Shown one piece after another: positions 17,876-20,329 of a DNA stretch of 20,329 nt. How positions within the stretch are numbered: the stretch's first letter is position 1; each line of letters begins with the position of its first letter. Made by a program: the position numbers and the translations under genes. Origin of the DNA: Chromera velia. Lineage: Eukaryota > Sar > Chromeraceae. The notes under the pieces are model-generated. The model saw only the letters and a program-made list of their open reading frames with translations, made no database searches and was not told the DNA's origin. The stretch is from the NCBI GenBank assembly GCA_018398765.1, contig JAHBMJ010004188.1, positions 1-20,329 on the forward strand, written 5' to 3'.

Positions 17876-20329
17876 ACAGGTGCGAGCAATCTTGTCGAAT
17901 CTTCTGGAAGCTCTGAAAACAATCCACAGAAAAGAAATCGTGCACGCCAACCTGAAGCCTGCCGCCTGTCTGCTCAATCAGGACTGTACGACGAAACTTT
18001 GGTCTGTCTCTATGTCTGCCTGCCTGTTTGCGTGTCTTGTCTGCCTCCCCGTCTGTCTTGAATGGATTGATCATGGGTACATTTTTCTCTCTCCTTATCC
18101 TGATTGGTGCATACTCATGATTTATCACAAAGAACTGGACTCGTGTGTGTACGCGATCATCCTTCACGTTTGTTGCACATGTTTGCTCCGTAAATCATGC
18201 CATTATCTGTTCTTGTCGCTGTGAGCAAAAGATAGCAACAATCTCCTCACCAACCACATGGATGCCCATGCAATCCCTGGCTGTCTTCTTCAAACTCGGA
18301 GAAACAGCTGTCACCGTGGCTGAATGCATGGATGCATGGATGCATGCAGCGACTTTGCTGCGGCGAGGGTCATCAAGCCGCCTTGCTCCGCTGCTTCTGC
18401 TTCATCATCTCCGGCAGCGGAAACTTCTGGGACGGGGACAGATTCTCAACAACAGTCGGTCTGCATGGAGAGAGAGAGCAGTCGGCAGGCAGCAAATCAC
18501 TCGTCCGAGGTGTTTTGTTTCCCATCTGCGCTTTGACGGAACAGAAGGAAGGAGTCTGAGTGACTGAGTACGCGCAGTCTTTTGGATAATTTCGTCCCCC
18601 CCTTCATTCTCCAGTGGAAGAAAGGAACAAAATTTTGGATCATTTCGTCCCCCCCTTCATTCTCCAGTGGAAGAAAGGAACAAAATTTTGGATAATTTCG
18701 TCCCCCCTTCATTCTTCAGCCAGTGGAAGAAAGAAACAAATAGAAGCGAGGGGATGACAGGCCGTCTTTTCTTTCAGCCCTCCTCTTTGTTTTCGCCACA
18801 TGCAGTCGACTTCGTACTTGATTGCTTTCATGAAACCAAAATCAATCACAGCAAGCGAGTCTATTACCAAGAAGAAATGACATGACTACTGCTTTCTTTT
18901 CTCAGCCTGTTGCTCCCTTTCTTCTCCAGAGAGCCCATGCACTCGCTATCTTATCTGTCTGCATGCCTGCCTGTCATGCTCCCTCTCCCTCCTGCATGCC
19001 TGCCTGTCATGCTCCCTCTCCCTCTGCTTTCTTTTCTTTGCCGTCCTTCTCTTTGAGGCAAATGACTGCATGCACGTATGTATGTATCAATCTGCATACA
19101 TACACACAAAGCTGTGAACACGAGAACACACGCAGGTGGGAGACACCTCTCTCGCACAGCTGTCATCCCGTGAACAGGTGGTTCACTGCTCCTGAGATTC
19201 TCCTTCGTCAGGTCGGTCGGTCAGCGTGATCGATCGATCGAGTGCATCATCATCGACATGAGGGGAAGGAGGGAAGGAAGGAAGGAAGGAAGGAGTGTTG
19301 CACAAGTGACTGTATTGCGTTGACTCCTTCGTCAGGTCGGTCAGCGTGATCGATCGATCGAGTGCATCATCATCGACATGAGGGGAAGGAAGGAAGGAAG
19401 GAAGGAACAAAGGAAGGAACACGGGTTGGATGCAAGCAGCTGCTGAAATTCTTCGTCTGCCTAGCTGTGTGTGTGGAATCCTTCCAATTAATCAGTCAGC
19501 TCAGACACCTGCCTGGCAGCCTGTGTGGACGGGCATTGCTTGCTTGTGTCCTTTCCGCAAGTGGTACGTATCTTTAGAAGCATTCTAGCAATATGCAAGC
19601 ATTCGCAAAAACTTCCAATTTGCGAGGAAGATGTAGTGAGGTACGTCAACAGAGCTTTGAGTTGTTTTTTTGTTCTCCGGTGCTTCTAGATGTTGGCGCT
19701 CAATCAATGCAGAACGCTCGATTGAAGTTGGCCTTCTTCATCCAGCAATTTTGAATCAGGACGGGCATTCGCACTTGTGCGTCATATGCGCAAAGAAAGC
19801 ATATCTTTCGTGTGCCCCTCAAAGTCTTGTTTGCAGAAGAACGTCGGAGGGGCCGCTGACGTCTGGTCCCTCGGGTGCGTCTTCGCTGAGTTGATGTACT
19901 TGGTGGAGGGGAACGCGGAGGTGAGTGAGTGCCTTGATGGCATGATGGCATGGAATGGAGTGGAAGGGAGCGTCAAGGTGGTGGTAGGGCCCCTGTCCTG
20001 TTTCACTATCCGACGAAACAAGGGGGGGAAACAGTAAAGAAGAGAAGTGATTGTACATGAATAATACCACCTTGAAAGTCTACCGGGATCCATCCAGCTT
20101 TCTCTGCTTTCGTGCTTCCCTTCTGTTTTTTTTTTTTTCCCTCATTTCCTTTCCTTCTTGCCCTTTATCTGTTTTCTGCATGCCTTCCCTTTTTTTCTTC
20201 CTTCTTGCATTCCCTCCTTCCCTTCTGCCCACGCGCAGCCCAACTATCCCCGGGGGAGCCCTCTTTTTCCCTTCTTGGCACTCGATTCAATGCAACACTG
20301 CAACATTGCATGCATGCACGCAGGGGGGG
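16482..20329 (+). CDS. MAPK2-like (CMGC) pseudokinase, eight exons seen, 3' incomplete
   Basis: Proposed exons: 16482-16623, 17007-17191, 17483-17573, 17880-18001, 18350-18454, 19136-19211, 19837-19920 and 20239 to beyond the window. All introns are GT-AG and phases agree throughout, apart from one extra base in exon 2. Kinase landmarks in about 268 codons to exon 7: ATP loop TSTSTTGAV (two of three Gly lost), beta-3 Lys65 (TVIAKRL), helix-C Glu87, HRD replaced by H161-A-N163, loop Asn replaced by Ala168 (LKPAACLLNQDC), DFG replaced by D181-F-A, activation segment SCHPVNRWFTAPE, and ADVWSLGC. The LNQDC block, the long activation segment, the SCH where the family has TSH, and the insertion before SPLFP resemble apicomplexan MAPK2. 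Asp and Asn loss predicts little or no phosphotransfer, suggesting a scaffold or regulatory role. Exon 5-6 junctions are the least certain. Without RNA data a decaying gene cannot be excluded. Confidence 0.8.
17367..17435. repeat. GA/CT/GT microsatellites in intron 2
   Basis: A GA run is followed by CTCTCTCTG, a short GT run and a second GA run. The GA and CT parts could pair as a hairpin in the transcript, about 45 bases before the 3' splice site at 17,482. Confidence 0.85.
17816..17879 (+). repeat. CT microsatellite forming the polypyrimidine tract of intron 3
   Basis: About 55 bases of nearly pure CT lead directly into TCTTACAG at the 3' splice site before exon 4. The microsatellite therefore doubles as the splicing polypyrimidine tract. 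Confidence 0.8.
18580..18741. repeat. 53-bp tandem repeat, three copies, in intron 5
   Basis: Units starting TTTTGGAT begin at 18,580, 18,633 and 18,686. Each holds TTTCGTCCCCCC and CAGTGGAAGAAAG. The third has a small insertion and a shorter C run. The spacing is not a multiple of three, consistent with intron sequence. Confidence 0.9.
18962..19024. repeat. short direct duplication in intron 5
   Basis: CATGCCTGCCTGTCATGCTC and the following CCTCTCCCTC occur twice in a row, about 32 bases apart. No function is suggested. Confidence 0.8.
19200..19415 (+). repeat. ~124-bp tandem duplication spanning the 5' splice site of intron 6
   Basis: CTCCTTCGTCAG-GTCGGTC, the last codons of exon 6 and the donor site, begins at 19,200 and again at 19,324. 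Both copies continue with CAGCGTGATCGATCGATCGA, a shared CATCATCATCGACATGAGGGG word and a GGAA microsatellite. The first copy has an extra GGTC. The duplicate donor lies inside intron 6. Using it would include an in-frame stop, so the first donor (19,212) is preferred. Confidence 0.85.

Overview
This is nuclear DNA of a eukaryote rather than bacterial or organellar DNA. The evidence is one gene split by at least seven GT-AG introns of about 300-680 bases, long dinucleotide microsatellites, and three or four eukaryotic transposable elements. The gene encodes a CMGC/MAPK-like kinase whose motif pattern best fits the TSH-type 'MAPK2' kinases known from apicomplexans and relatives. A chromerid or other alveolate host is therefore the most likely reading. 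That is inference from one gene; no search was run.

Layout. (1) 1 to ~3.8 kb, minus strand: the 5' part of an LTR retrotransposon. It has an intact 503-codon Gag ORF running off the left edge, two diverged copies of an unrecognised coding segment, a ~78-bp tandem repeat, a candidate primer-binding site and a six-unit 18-bp hairpin array. (2) ~3.8-4.14 kb: AT-rich spacer. (3) ~4.14-10.5 kb, plus strand: a decayed non-LTR retrotransposon. ORF1 has a 36-residue repeat, a Cys-rich motif and a poly-Ser tract. ORF2 has a zinc-finger-like N-terminus, a 14-residue repeat, reverse transcriptase motifs A, B and C, and a Cys/His plus nuclease-like C-terminus. ORF2 carries 13 in-frame stops after its zinc finger but only one clear frameshift, and an in-frame low-complexity insertion of about 313 codons lies between RT motifs B and C. 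(4) 10.5-12.6 kb: no gene recognised; a GT/CT microsatellite at 11.16-11.52 kb. (5) 12.64-16.05 kb: a possible hAT-like non-autonomous DNA element, split by a complete 2.49-kb non-coding LTR element (13,318-15,804, minus orientation). (6) 16.48 kb to the right edge, plus strand: the kinase-like gene, incomplete at the 3' end.

The main observations are these. The two 460-bp LTRs of the nested element differ at 18 sites. All 18 are transitions, with no transversion or indel, and 11 of the 18 are in CpA context if read as C-to-T. This resembles the repeat-induced point mutation (RIP) spectrum known from fungi, in what looks like a non-fungal genome. The nonsense-dominated decay of the non-LTR element and the transition-only mismatches in two candidate target-site duplications agree with it. 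Second, the kinase-like gene has lost the catalytic Asp and Asn and two loop glycines, so it looks like a pseudokinase. It also has an apparent one-base frame break in a C6 run.
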